Made by a program: the position numbers and the translations under genes. Shown here one piece after another: positions 1 to 8,853 of a stretch of 64,000 nucleotides of DNA. Source of the DNA: Verrucomicrobiota bacterium (GTDB lineage Bacteria; Verrucomicrobiota; Verrucomicrobiia; Opitutales; Opitutaceae); contig JAFEGO010000094.1 of NCBI GenBank assembly GCA_018239845.1, positions 51,928-115,927 on the forward strand, in the 5' to 3' direction. Position 1 is the stretch's first letter; every line of letters starts with the position of its first letter. The notes under the pieces are model-generated. The model had not been told where the DNA came from. It did not search any database and worked only from the letters and a program-made list of their open reading frames with translations.

Positions 1-1
1 C

Positions 2-373
2 CTCGGCGAGCTGCCCCCCTGCGCAGGCGACCACCGGCTGCTGCGGCAGGTAATGGTCAACCTCATCTCCAACGCGCTCAAGTACTCCCGCAAGCGCACG
101 CAGCCGACGCTCGCCATCGGCTGCCAGACGGCGACGCACCCTCCGGTGTACTACGTCCGGGATAATGGCAGCGGCTTCGACATGCGCTATGCCGACAAAC
201 TGTTCGGCGTGTTCCAACGGCTGCACCGGGCCGAGGACTACGAGGGAACCGGCGTGGGCCTCGCCATTGTGCAGCGGATCGTAAACCGCCACGGCGGCCG
301 CATCTGGGCCGAGAGCGCGCCCGACGCCGGGGCTACGTTCTATTTCACCCTGCAACGGAGCGACGCATCATGA
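2..373 (+). CDS. Sensor histidine kinase, C-terminal ATPase end (5' cut by window)
   Basis: Only the last ~123 residues are present; the reading frame is open from base 2. They form the HATPase_c core: an N-box ([10 protein letters not shown]), a G1 motif (DNGSGFD), an F-box ([10 protein letters not shown]) and a G2 motif ([11 protein letters not shown]), ending in a short tail after the last beta strand (ATFYFTLQR). This style of ATPase end is typical of PAS or phytochrome-like kinases that pair with Rcp1-type receivers. The stop overlaps the next ATG as ATGA (370-373), so it is translationally coupled to the receiver gene, which is its probable phospho-partner. Sensor domains lie outside the window, so the stimulus is unknown. 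Confidence 0.9.
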   Translation, partial: LGELPPCAGDHRLLRQVMVNLISNALKYSRKRTQPTLAIGCQTATHPPVYYVRDNGSGFDMRYADKLFGVFQRLHRAEDYEGTGVGLAIVQRIVNRHGGRIWAESAPDAGATFYFTLQRSDAS

Positions 374-825
374 TTCCCGCCGAACCACTCGAACTGCTAC
401 TGGTTGAGGACAACCCCGAGGACCTAGAGCTCACGCTGCGCGCGCTGCGCAAGGCCAAAATTGCCAACCAGATCCAGGTTGCGCGCGATGGCGCGGAGGC
501 GCTGGATTTTGTCTTTTGCGAGGGAGCCTACGCCGGCCGCCGGCCTGATTTCCCGAAGGTGATCCTGCTCGACCTGAAATTGCCCAAGGTAGATGGCCTC
601 GAGGTCCTCCAGCGCCTCAAGGGCGATCCCCGGACCCGGACCATCCCGGTCGTGATGCTGACCTCCTCCAAGGAACAGTCCGACCTCGTGAAAAGCTACG
701 AGCTGGGCGTGAACAGCTACATCGTGAAACCGGTGAACTTCGAGCAGTTCGCGGCCGCCGTGCAAGAGCTGGGCTTCTACTGGCTGCTACTCAACCAAAT
801 CTCCGCGCCCTCCCCTCTGCCATGA
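370..825 (+). CDS. Single-domain response regulator, Rcp1-like
   Basis: A 151-residue stand-alone receiver (REC) protein with no output domain. The acidic pocket is E13-D14, the phospho-acceptor is D68 (in VILLDLKLP), the switch residue is T98 and the conserved lysine is K120 (SYIVKPVNF). The extended loop before D68 ([10 protein letters not shown]) is the hallmark of Rcp1-type receivers that serve phytochrome-like or PAS kinases. It overlaps the upstream kinase stop and the downstream start by ATGA (370-373 and 822-825), so the three are co-translated. It probably takes phosphate from the upstream kinase and acts by protein-protein contact or as a phosphate shuttle. Confidence 0.9.
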   Translation: MIPAEPLELLLVEDNPEDLELTLRALRKAKIANQIQVARDGAEALDFVFCEGAYAGRRPDFPKVILLDLKLPKVDGLEVLQRLKGDPRTRTIPVVMLTSSKEQSDLVKSYELGVNSYIVKPVNFEQFAAAVQELGFYWLLLNQISAPSPLP

Positions 826-2480
826 GCGCCCGCCCCATCAAAATCCTGCTCCTGGAGGACAATCCCGCCGACGCGGAGCTGATCCTGCGCCATATCCGCG
901 ATGCGGGCTTCGACGTCGAATGCCAGCGGATTGACAGCGAAGCTGCGTACAAGGAGCGGCTGAAACTCAACTTCGACCTCATCCTGTCGGACTTCCAGAT
1001 GCCGCAGTTCGACGCCCTGCGCGCGCTGGCCCTGCTGCAACAAGCCGACCTGGATATCCCGTTTATCCTGATATCGGGTACCATTGGCGAGGATACCGCG
1101 GTTCAGGCGATGAAGCTGGGAGCGGCGGATTATCTGCTCAAGGACCGCCTCGCGCGCCTGGGGACCGCGGTCGGACATGCGTTGGAGCAATCGGCCCTCC
1201 GGCAAAACCGCCGGCAAAACGAGCTGGCCCTGCAGGAGTCGGAGCGGCGCCACCGCCTGATGTTTGAAAACAACCCGGCGCCGATGTGGGTGTACGAACC
1301 TGAGACCCTGCGATTCCTCGCAATTAACCAAGCCGCCGTGAACCACTATGGCTATTCCCGGGACGAATTCCTTGCGATGACCATCCGGGACATCCGGCCT
1401 GCGGAGGAATTGCCGGCGTTGGAAAGCCGGCTTTCCGGCGCCTTGGACGTACCATCCCACCGGACCTGGCGCCACCGCAAGAAAGACGGCACGTTCATCC
1501 AAGTCGCGATCACATCGCATCAGATCCCCTTTGCGGGCCGGCTCGGCCAACTGGTGATGGCCACCGACATCACGGCGCGGACTGAGGCGGAGGAACGGCT
1601 CCGCGCCAGCGAACTCCGGCTGCGCACGGTGACCGACAATGCCCGGGTCGGGCTGGTCATGGTCAATGAAGAGCGGCGCTATACCTTTGCCAATGCGACC
1701 TACGGAGAATTCCTCGGCCTCGGGCCGCGCGAGATCGTGGGCGAAGCAGTGGCGGAAGTCTTGCCGGCGCTGTACGAAAGCCAGATCCGGCCCCGGCTGG
1801 ACCAGGCGTTCAGCGGCGAACGGGTCGAGTATGAACTCCAGCGACCCGCCGGGGAAAAGGTCCGCCATTTTACCGTGCGGTACGAGCCCGCCCAACACGA
1901 CGGCAGCGGTCGGACCGCGTTGGTCATCGTGGTGATCACGGATATCACCGCGCGCAAACTCGCGGAAGAGTCCCTGCGGGCCAGTGAAGAGCGGTTTCGC
2001 GGCGCGTTGGACAGCCTGATCGAAGGCTGCCAGATCCTGGACCACGAGCTGCGCTTCCGCTACATCAACGAAGCGGCGGCGCGCCACGGTCATCACCAGC
2101 GGGAGGAACTCCTCGGGCGGCGTCTCATCGAGTGCTACCCCGGTTTCGAGCAGACCACAGCCTACGCCCAATTGCAGCGGTGCCTGCGGGAGCGCACGTC
2201 CGCGCGGGTGGAAGATGAGCTCGTCCTGGCCGACGGCACCAAGACTTATTTCGAACTCAGCATCCATCCGGTGCCGGAAGGCCTCTTCGTCCTTTCGCTC
2301 GATACCACGGAGCGCAGGCTGGCCGGGGAGAAAATCCGCGAACAACTCGGCGAACTGCTCCGGTGGCAGGAGGTCATGCTCGGGCGCGAGGACCGCGTCC
2401 AGGCCCTGAAGGCCGAGGTCAACGCCCTGCTCGCCGAACAGGGCAAGCCCGCGCGCTACGCAGCGCCCGCCATCCCATGA
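822..2480 (+). CDS. REC-PAS-PAS-PAS protein without kinase domain
   Basis: A 552-residue cytoplasmic signalling protein. Residues ~7-120 are a receiver with phospho-acceptor D57 (LILSDFQMP) and K107 (YLLKD). Three PAS domains follow at about 140-255, 267-385 and 395-505, each introduced by the usual short helical linker ([18 protein letters not shown]). The C-terminus (~510-545, [13 protein letters not shown]) is a helical segment normally found just before a histidine-kinase core, but no HisKA, HATPase, GGDEF or EAL domain follows. It therefore looks like a sensor module whose enzymatic output is supplied by the next gene, to which it is coupled by an ATGA overlap at 2477-2480. The ligand is unknown. 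Confidence 0.85.
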   Translation: MSARPIKILLLEDNPADAELILRHIRDAGFDVECQRIDSEAAYKERLKLNFDLILSDFQMPQFDALRALALLQQADLDIPFILISGTIGEDTAVQAMKLGAADYLLKDRLARLGTAVGHALEQSALRQNRRQNELALQESERRHRLMFENNPAPMWVYEPETLRFLAINQAAVNHYGYSRDEFLAMTIRDIRPAEELPALESRLSGALDVPSHRTWRHRKKDGTFIQVAITSHQIPFAGRLGQLVMATDITARTEAEERLRASELRLRTVTDNARVGLVMVNEERRYTFANATYGEFLGLGPREIVGEAVAEVLPALYESQIRPRLDQAFSGERVEYELQRPAGEKVRHFTVRYEPAQHDGSGRTALVIVVITDITARKLAEESLRASEERFRGALDSLIEGCQILDHELRFRYINEAAARHGHHQREELLGRRLIECYPGFEQTTAYAQLQRCLRERTSARVEDELVLADGTKTYFELSIHPVPEGLFVLSLDTTERRLAGEKIREQLGELLRWQEVMLGREDRVQALKAEVNALLAEQGKPARYAAPAIP

Positions 2481-4612
2481 ACGCGCCCATCCCCCCGGAC
2501 GAAACCAACCGGCTGGCCGCCCTGCGGCGGTACGATGTGCTCGATACGGCACCCGAGGAGGCCTTCGACGACCTCATGCAGCTCGCCGCGCACATCTGCG
2601 AGATGCCCATGGCGCTCATTTCGTTGGTCGATTCCGACCGTCAGTGGTTCAAGTCCCGGCTGGGCGTATCCGCCGGCGAAACACCGCGGAACATCGCTTT
2701 TTGCGCCCATACCATTTTGCACCGCGACGAGATCTTCGAGGTGCGGGATGCCCGCAACGATCCGCGCTTTGCGGACAGCCCGCTTGTGACCGGCGATCCC
2801 CGCATCTGCGCCTACGCCGGCGCGCCGCTGGTCACATCCGACGGGCATGCGCTGGGCGCCCTCTGCGTCATGGACCACTCGCCGCGCCGCCTGAGCGAGG
2901 CGCAGGCCGCGGCCCTCCGCACCCTGGGCCGGCAGGTGGTGGCGCAGCTCGAGCTGCGCCGCCGGACCGGCGAACTGCAGCGCAAGGTGGCCCAGCTCGA
3001 GGCCTCCGAGCGGGAGGCCGAGCGTTCGCGTCGGGCGCTCCTCGGCATCCTGGAAGATGAAAAGCTTACCGGCCAGAATTTGCGGGAAAGCGAGGAACGC
3101 TTCCGCCAGCTCGCCGACAGCATCGACGAGGTGTTCTGGCTGACCGATCCGGTCAAAAGCCTGATGCTCTACATCAGCCCCGCCTACGAACGCATCTGGG
3201 GGCGCACCTGCGCGAGCCTGCATGAGTCGCCGATGAACTGGGCGCAGGCGATCCACCCCGAGGACCGGGAGCGAGTGCTTTCCGCGATGGCCCGCCAGCA
3301 GCACGGCGGCTATGACGAGACGTACCGGATCATCCGCCCCGATCTGGCGGAGCGCTGGATCCACGACCGCGCCTTCCCGGTGCGCAACGCCGCGGGCGAG
3401 GTCTTCCGCATCGCCGGCGTGGCCAAGGATATCACGGAAAAGAAGCAGCTCGAGGCGCAGTTTTTCCGCGCGCAGCGGCTGGAGTCCATCGGCACGCTGG
3501 CCAGCGGGATCGCCCACGACCTCAACAACATCCTCGCGCCGATCATGATGTCCGCACCGCTCATCCGCATGGGCGGCGCGGACGCCAGCACGGAGCGCAT
3601 GCTGGCCACCATCGAGTCGAGCGCAGAGCGCGGGGCGCGTCTCGTGCAGCAGCTGCTCACCTTCGGCCGCGGCTTGGAGGGCAAGCGGCTGCCGATCCCG
3701 CTGCAGCCGCTCATCCGCGAGATGCGGACCATCGTGCAGCAGACCTTTCCCAAGAACATCACGATCGACCTCCGGCTGGCACCCCAGCTCGGCCTCGTCG
3801 TGGGCGACGCCACCCAGCTCCACCAGATCCTGCTGAACCTCTGCGTCAACGCCCGCGACGCGATGCCCGACGGCGGCCAGCTGACGATCGCGGCCGCCAA
3901 TGTGGCCTTCGACGCAAACCAAGCCGGCATGATCCCCGGCGCCAAGCCGGGGGCGTACGTGCGATTGAGCGTGATCGACACCGGCACAGGTATGACGCCC
4001 CAGATCATCGACAAGATCTTTGAGCCGTTTTTCACCACCAAGGCACCGGGCAAGGGCACCGGTCTCGGCCTCGCGACGACGATGGGGCTCGTCAAGAGCC
4101 ACGGGGGATTCCTGACGCTGACCAGCGAAGTAGGCAAGGGCACCACCTTCCACGTACACCTGCCCGTCGCGCCGGAGGGCGCGGCCCAGGAAGCCCCGGC
4201 CGCCTCCGCCGCCGTGCCCTCCGGCCACGGCGAACTCATCCTGCTGGTGGAGGATGAGGCGAACATCCGCGACGCCATGGGCGAAGCGCTCCTCAAGCAC
4301 GGCTACAAGGTGCTGACCGCCGGCGACGGGATCGAGGCGCTGGCGGTTTACCCCGCGCACGCCAATGAGGTCCGCCTGGTGATTTCCGACCTGGATATGC
4401 CCAACATGAACGGCGCGAACCTGCTGCGGGTTTTAAAGAAAATGCAACCGGCCCTGCCCCTCATGGTTTCAACAGGGCTCGCCGCCAAGGCGGACGGCTC
4501 CCGCGCCGACGAGCTGCGGGAACTCCGGCCCTTTGCCGTCCTCGCCAAGCCCTATTCGCTGGATCAACTGCTCCGGACGGTGCACGCCGCGCTCGCCGGT
4601 GAATCCGCCTGA
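2477..4612 (+). CDS. GAF-PAS hybrid histidine kinase with C-terminal receiver
   Basis: 711 residues from the ATG at 2477, which overlaps the previous stop; the frame is open further upstream, but that part is shadow coding. Order: a GAF domain (~20-170, LAALRRYDVLDTAPEE then MALISLVDSDRQWFKS), a PAS domain (~205-330), a dimerisation/phospho-acceptor box with H near residue 347 (GIAHDLNN), an ATPase domain with N-box (NLCVNARDAMPDGG), G1 (DTGTGM), F-box (FEPFFTTK) and G2 (GTGLGLATTMG), and a receiver (~585-705) with the acceptor Asp near 637 (ISDLDMPNMNG). All catalytic motifs look intact. As the only complete kinase in the visible cluster, it may phosphorylate the receivers encoded upstream. 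Confidence 0.92.
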   Translation: MNAPIPPDETNRLAALRRYDVLDTAPEEAFDDLMQLAAHICEMPMALISLVDSDRQWFKSRLGVSAGETPRNIAFCAHTILHRDEIFEVRDARNDPRFADSPLVTGDPRICAYAGAPLVTSDGHALGALCVMDHSPRRLSEAQAAALRTLGRQVVAQLELRRRTGELQRKVAQLEASEREAERSRRALLGILEDEKLTGQNLRESEERFRQLADSIDEVFWLTDPVKSLMLYISPAYERIWGRTCASLHESPMNWAQAIHPEDRERVLSAMARQQHGGYDETYRIIRPDLAERWIHDRAFPVRNAAGEVFRIAGVAKDITEKKQLEAQFFRAQRLESIGTLASGIAHDLNNILAPIMMSAPLIRMGGADASTERMLATIESSAERGARLVQQLLTFGRGLEGKRLPIPLQPLIREMRTIVQQTFPKNITIDLRLAPQLGLVVGDATQLHQILLNLCVNARDAMPDGGQLTIAAANVAFDANQAGMIPGAKPGAYVRLSVIDTGTGMTPQIIDKIFEPFFTTKAPGKGTGLGLATTMGLVKSHGGFLTLTSEVGKGTTFHVHLPVAPEGAAQEAPAASAAVPSGHGELILLVEDEANIRDAMGEALLKHGYKVLTAGDGIEALAVYPAHANEVRLVISDLDMPNMNGANLLRVLKKMQPALPLMVSTGLAAKADGSRADELRELRPFAVLAKPYSLDQLLRTVHAALAGESA

Positions 4613-4671
4613 TCCGACCGGGCGACAGGCCGGGCTTGCTTGCGGCCCTGCCCGGCGGCTTCCTTCCCGCC

Positions 4672-5490
4672 ATGGGGTTCTGGGTCAAAAAATTCGTCGC
4701 ATTCTGGTTCATGCCGCTGCCGTTCAGCCTGCTGTTTTTGATCAGCGGCTGGTTGCTCGTGCGCTCGAAGCGCCGGGGCCGCGCGGGCTGGGCCCTCCTC
4801 GGTATCGGCATCGCGCTGCTCCTCGTGTTGAGCAACAAGGCTTTCAGCGCCGCGATCCTCCGCCCGCTCGAGCTCACCTACCCGCCCATCCCGGAGTTCA
4901 GCGCCGCCACCCCGCCCCCCGCCGCGCTCAACGCCTGCCGGTACATCGTCGTCCTCGGCGGCGGCCACCGCGATGCCCCGGGTGTCTCCGCCATCAACAA
5001 GCTTTCCCCCGCCGCCCGCGGCCGGCTCATGGAGGGTCTGCGGCTTCTGCGCGCCGAGCCCGGCGCGAAACTCATTGTCAGCGGCGGCGCGGACCCCGGT
5101 GGCGCGCCCCATGCCGCCGTGCTCGCCGACGCAGCCATCTCCCTCGGAGCCGACCCGGCGCGCATCATCCGCTTTGACGCCACGCGTGATACCGAGGACG
5201 AGGCCCAGGCCCTCCGCCAGACCGTGGGCGGCGCGCCATTTGCCCTCGTCACGTCCGCCTGGCATATGCCGCGGGCCATGGCCCTTATGCGCCAGGCCGG
5301 GCTGCATCCCTTGGCCTGTCCCGCCGATTTCTCCGCCCTGCCCGCTCCGGGCTTCCGTTTTAGGGATTATACCTGGGATACCGACTCCTTGGAGCGGAGC
5401 ACCAAGGCCGTTTATGAGCGCCTCGGCTACCTTTGGCTCCGGCTGCGGGGCAAAACACCGGCTCCCGAGAAATTTGTTTCGCCATCGTAA
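4672..5490 (+). CDS. ElyC/SanA/YdcF family (DUF218) membrane protein
   Basis: 272 residues from the ATG at 4672 (a TTG at 4636 is possible but less likely). Two N-terminal transmembrane helices (FVAFWFMPLPFSLLFLISGW and LLGIGIALLLVLSNKAF) are followed by an extracytoplasmic DUF218 domain. Family signatures are IVVLGGG, the loop AARGRLMEGLRLLR, LIVSGG, RDTEDEAQALR and LVTSAWHMPRAMALM. E. coli ElyC, which has the same fold, is linked to lipid-carrier/peptidoglycan and envelope homeostasis; the chemical activity of the family is not firmly established. The gene follows the hybrid kinase by 59 bp and precedes the phosphate-transport pair by 29 bp, so co-transcription is possible. Confidence 0.85.
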   Translation: MGFWVKKFVAFWFMPLPFSLLFLISGWLLVRSKRRGRAGWALLGIGIALLLVLSNKAFSAAILRPLELTYPPIPEFSAATPPPAALNACRYIVVLGGGHRDAPGVSAINKLSPAARGRLMEGLRLLRAEPGAKLIVSGGADPGGAPHAAVLADAAISLGADPARIIRFDATRDTEDEAQALRQTVGGAPFALVTSAWHMPRAMALMRQAGLHPLACPADFSALPAPGFRFRDYTWDTDSLERSTKAVYERLGYLWLRLRGKTPAPEKFVSPS

Positions 5491-5519
5491 CCCACTGCGT
5501 TACTTCCAAACCTTCCCAT

Positions 5520-6158
5520 ATGCAGTGGCTCAAAAAAATCCTGGGTAAAGAGGACAAGTTTTTCGACCTGCTCGAAGCGGGGGCCGAGGAGGCCAAGACC
5601 AGCGTGAACCTGCTCGCTGCCTACTTGGAGACGCTCAGCTCCGGCGGTCCGCCCGCCAATCTCGATGATTTTGTCCAGAGCCGCCGCAAGGAGAAGCGCA
5701 TCCGTTATGAGATGCAGGAGGCCCTCAGCCGCACGTTTGTGACGCCGCTCGAGCGCGAGGACATCGAGGCGCTTTCCTTCGCCCTCTATCGCATCCCCAA
5801 GACCGTCGAGAAGATCGTCGAGCGCCTTTCCATCTATCCCGGCCGCGTGCCGCACTCCGCCTTTGCCCGCCAGGCCGACCTCATGAAGCAGGCCGCCGAG
5901 GCCGTCTCCTTCATGGTGCAGCAGCTCCGCGGCGGCACCAACATCGAAAAGATCCGCGCCGCCAACGACCGCCTCCAGTACGCCGAGGGCGAGGCCGACA
6001 AGGTCATGCTCACCCTCCTCAAGGATCTCTACAGCGGCCCCTACGATGCCCGCGAACTCATCATCCTCTCCGATCTCTACGAAATGGTCGAGCAGGCCGT
6101 GGACCGCTGCCGCAACGCCGGCAACGTCGTCGTCCAGATCGTCCTCAAGCATTCGTAA
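5520..6158 (+). CDS. DUF47 family PhoU-like phosphate transport regulator
   Basis: 212 residues, start ATG 5520 (MQWLKKILGKEDKFFDLLE), the standard N-terminus of the DUF47/Pit accessory family. The whole protein is predicted helical, like a PhoU half, with conserved stretches EREDIEALSFALYRIPKTVEK and EGEADKVMLTLLKDLYSGPYDARELI-type C-terminal helices. DUF47 proteins sit next to PiT permeases and modulate low-affinity phosphate uptake. Here the PiT gene starts only 21 bp downstream, so the two almost certainly form an operon. The protein is cytoplasmic and no catalytic site is expected. Confidence 0.9.
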   Translation: MQWLKKILGKEDKFFDLLEAGAEEAKTSVNLLAAYLETLSSGGPPANLDDFVQSRRKEKRIRYEMQEALSRTFVTPLEREDIEALSFALYRIPKTVEKIVERLSIYPGRVPHSAFARQADLMKQAAEAVSFMVQQLRGGTNIEKIRAANDRLQYAEGEADKVMLTLLKDLYSGPYDARELIILSDLYEMVEQAVDRCRNAGNVVVQIVLKHS

Positions 6159-6179
6159 CGCGCCGCCCGTCCCCGCGCC

Positions 6180-7247
6180 ATGACGCTGTTCCTGCTCGTT
6201 CTGCTGGCCGCGCTGGTCTTCGAGTACATCAACGGTTTTCACGACACCGCCAACGCCATCGCGACGGTCGTCTCGACGAAGGTGCTGTCCACGCGCCAGG
6301 CCATTTTCATGGCGGCGTTCTTCAACCTGATCGGCGCCCTCGCCGGCACCGCCGTGGCCCAGACCATCAGCAGCGGCCTGGTCGCCGCCGGTGCGGTCAC
6401 GATGGCAACCGTGTTCGCCGCCCTGCTCGGGGCGATTATCTGGAATCTCTTCACCTGGTGGCTGGGCCTGCCGTCCAGTTCCAGCCACGCCCTCATCGGC
6501 GGCCTTTGCGGCGCCGCCCTCGGCACCGCGCGGGGCAACTGGTCCGTCCTCATCTGGTCGGACCACAATGCGAAGGGCGCCGCCATCGGCCTGTGGCCCA
6601 AGGTCGTGCTGCCGATGTTCACCTCGCCGCTCCTCGGCTTCATCGGCGGTGCGCTGCTGATGTGGCTCCTGATGATCGTCCTCCGCAAGACCACGCCCCG
6701 CCTCGTCGGCCTTATCTTCGGCAAGGCCCAGCTTTTCAGCGCCGCGTTCATGGCCTACGGCCACGGCAAGAACGACGCCCAGAAGACCATGGGCATCATC
6801 ACGCTCGCCCTCTACACCGGCACCGCCGCCGGCGTCTTCAACGATCTGCCGTCATGGCTGTCGTTCCTCCACGTCTCCGAGTTCAAGGACATCCCCTACT
6901 GGGTCGTCGTCACCTGCGCGCTCACCATGGCGGCCGGCACCGCCGCCGGCGGCTACCGCATCATCCGCACCATGGGCCACAAGATGGTGAAGCTCCAGCC
7001 CGTGCACGGCTTCGCCGCCGAGACGACCGCCGCCATTATCATCGACGGCGCGTCCATGATCGGCGTCCCGGTCTCCACCACCCACGTCATCTCGGCCTCC
7101 ATCATGGGCGTCGGCGCCACCAAGCGCCTGAGCGCCGTGAAGTGGGGCGTCGTCCAGCGCATCGTCTGGGCCTGGGTCCTCACCATGCCCATCACCGGTC
7201 TCCTCGGCTACGCCATCGTCCGTCTGGCCCACGCCCTCGGGCACTGA
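6180..7247 (+). CDS. pit: PiT-family inorganic phosphate transporter
   Basis: 355 residues with about ten membrane helices. Two internally repeated PiT signatures are visible: near the N-terminus FEYINGFHDTANAIATVV, and in the second half a matching repeat with AYGHGKNDAQKTMGII. The motifs GLPSSSSHALIGGL and GVPVSTTHVISASIMGVG are the paired SS(S/T)H re-entrant loops of phosphate:cation symporters. Length is near that of short bacterial PiT proteins. It takes up phosphate (probably as metal-phosphate with H+ or Na+) across the inner membrane, under the control of the upstream DUF47 protein. Confidence 0.93.
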   Translation: MTLFLLVLLAALVFEYINGFHDTANAIATVVSTKVLSTRQAIFMAAFFNLIGALAGTAVAQTISSGLVAAGAVTMATVFAALLGAIIWNLFTWWLGLPSSSSHALIGGLCGAALGTARGNWSVLIWSDHNAKGAAIGLWPKVVLPMFTSPLLGFIGGALLMWLLMIVLRKTTPRLVGLIFGKAQLFSAAFMAYGHGKNDAQKTMGIITLALYTGTAAGVFNDLPSWLSFLHVSEFKDIPYWVVVTCALTMAAGTAAGGYRIIRTMGHKMVKLQPVHGFAAETTAAIIIDGASMIGVPVSTTHVISASIMGVGATKRLSAVKWGVVQRIVWAWVLTMPITGLLGYAIVRLAHALGH

Positions 7248-7379
7248 GGCCAAAACATCTTCCGTAAAACGAACAAAATCGGACAAAACCCCACCGATTT
7301 TGATTTAACTCATTTTCAGGCAATTACTTCCGGAAAACGCCGCGCGCCTCGCCAGCGATTCCAGCCAGCTAAGGTCCCC

Positions 7380-8726
7380 TCACCGCACCGCCAGCACGCG
7401 CAGCCGCGCCATCGGGGGCAGTTCGCCCAGGCGATGCAACAGCTCCTCGCTGCTGATCAGCCCGATGCCGTGCTCTCCGGCGAATTTCCGCGCTTCCGCG
7501 GTGAAACCGCCCGGCGATACCACCCAGCCTTGCGCGACACCTTCCGACACCATCGTGCCGAGCAGCTCGCGCACAAATTTCCCGGTCGCCAGGCCCACGC
7601 GGCCCGAGAGGCACTGCACCAAGATCTCCGTGCCCTCGGCGTTGCCCCGGGTCAGCGCGAGCTCCGCGCCGCTCGCCCCGGGCCGCAGTTTCACCCGGTA
7701 GCCCTCCATCTCAAACACCGCCGCGCACACGTCGCGCAACCGCTCCGGCGTCCAGCCCGCGATGTCCGCCGGCGTCGCTGTCTGCCCCTGCCCTTCGCCG
7801 GTCGTCACGGGCTCCTCGGTTTCCCGGGCGATGCGCTGCCGGCGCAGCATCAGCCAGATCGCGACCGAGAGCACCACCGCGCCCGCCAGCAGCATCAGTC
7901 GTAAAAAATCCTCCTCCGGCTCGGGCTCGGGCGCAGCGGCTGTCCCCTCGCCCGCCTTCGCGGCCGGGTTGCTGGCCGCCGCGGCTTTTTGTTCGAGTTG
8001 CCTTTTTATCTCGTCCACCGCCGCGCGCACCTGCGCCGACCCGTCGAGCTTCGCGAGTTCGACCACCGCGAGCCGCTCCCCGCTGGCCGACAGCACCAGC
8101 AGCGCCGGATAAGTCGTCACGCCGTAACGTTCGCGCAGCCGCGCGTTTTGCTCGCGCAGCTCCTTCGGCTGCGGCGTGTGCGTGGGAAAATCCAGCTGCA
8201 GCAGCACGTAGTCGCCCAGCACCGCCGTCACGAAATCCTCCCGCAACGCCACCGCCTCGCGGAAACGCTTTGATGGCGGCGACCAGTCGCTGCCGGTGAA
8301 CAGCGCCAAAATCCGCGCATGCCGCGCCGTCGCCTCCTCCACCGCCTCCGGGTAGCTCGTGCCCCAGTAATCCGTCGGCGGCGCCGGGGTCGCGGGCTTC
8401 GGCGCCTTGGGCTTCACCGCCGTCGGCGGGGCGGGCCGCGGTTTCGGCGCGGGCCAAGCCACGCCGGGCGCGAAGTCCACCTGCTCCACCTTGCCATCGA
8501 CCAGCGTGATCCGCCCCTGCGGGTAGGTGAAGATTTCCTTCGCGTCCGCCTGCGACTGGCCGCTCGGCCAGCCGTAGGCCGCGATCACTTCCTCGCGCGT
8601 CGCCCCGGGCCCGACCACGGGCTTGATGTCCGCCGCGCCGAGGGCCGCGGTCAGCAGCAACACTCCGCCGAGGCCGCGAAGCAGGCGGCGGGGCGTCTTC
8701 CGCGCGAACTGGTAGGGTGAAAGCAC
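7380..8726 (-). CDS. Thioredoxin-like / transmembrane / Mrr-like endonuclease fusion, apparently non-catalytic
   Basis: 448 residues using the GTG at 8726; a TTG at 8768 would overlap the divergent recQ region. N-terminus: signal peptide or anchor (RRLLRGLGGVLLLTAALGAADI), a small domain (~25-85), a Pro/Ala linker, then a thioredoxin-fold domain (~115-250, ILALFTGSDWSPPSKRF and GVTTYPALLVLS with the cis-Pro). The usual CxxC is replaced by SPPS. A membrane helix (LMLLAGAVVLSVAIWLML, ~290) is followed by an Mrr_cat-like region (~325-440, GYRVKLRPGASGAELALTR, ILVQCLSGRVG). The usual Q-x-K catalytic lysine appears replaced (QCL). Both folds therefore look present but without their normal active sites. 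Function unknown; perhaps a scaffold linking periplasmic and cytoplasmic sides. Confidence 0.7.
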   Translation of the reverse strand: MLSPYQFARKTPRRLLRGLGGVLLLTAALGAADIKPVVGPGATREEVIAAYGWPSGQSQADAKEIFTYPQGRITLVDGKVEQVDFAPGVAWPAPKPRPAPPTAVKPKAPKPATPAPPTDYWGTSYPEAVEEATARHARILALFTGSDWSPPSKRFREAVALREDFVTAVLGDYVLLQLDFPTHTPQPKELREQNARLRERYGVTTYPALLVLSASGERLAVVELAKLDGSAQVRAAVDEIKRQLEQKAAAASNPAAKAGEGTAAAPEPEPEEDFLRLMLLAGAVVLSVAIWLMLRRQRIARETEEPVTTGEGQGQTATPADIAGWTPERLRDVCAAVFEMEGYRVKLRPGASGAELALTRGNAEGTEILVQCLSGRVGLATGKFVRELLGTMVSEGVAQGWVVSPGGFTAEARKFAGEHGIGLISSEELLHRLGELPPMARLRVLAVR

Positions 8727-8853
8727 AGACCCGATGCTCGACTCCAACTCCTTCCTTGGCAACGCCAAGCTGGCCGCTCCGGGGCGATTTCCCCGCGCCC
8801 CGGCCGTTTTTTCATGGGCAAACCGCCCGCGCGCCCTCCATCGTCAGGCGCCC

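Noticed and set aside
777..4360. Long minus-strand frames over the signalling genes
   Set aside because: Low-complexity Arg/Gly/Ala/Leu translations opposite well-defined REC, PAS and kinase domains; antisense shadow.
7248..7379. Possible terminator between the PiT gene and the Trx/Mrr-like gene
   Set aside because: The gap is AT-rich with short A and T tracts but I could not find a convincing stem with a T-run for either strand.
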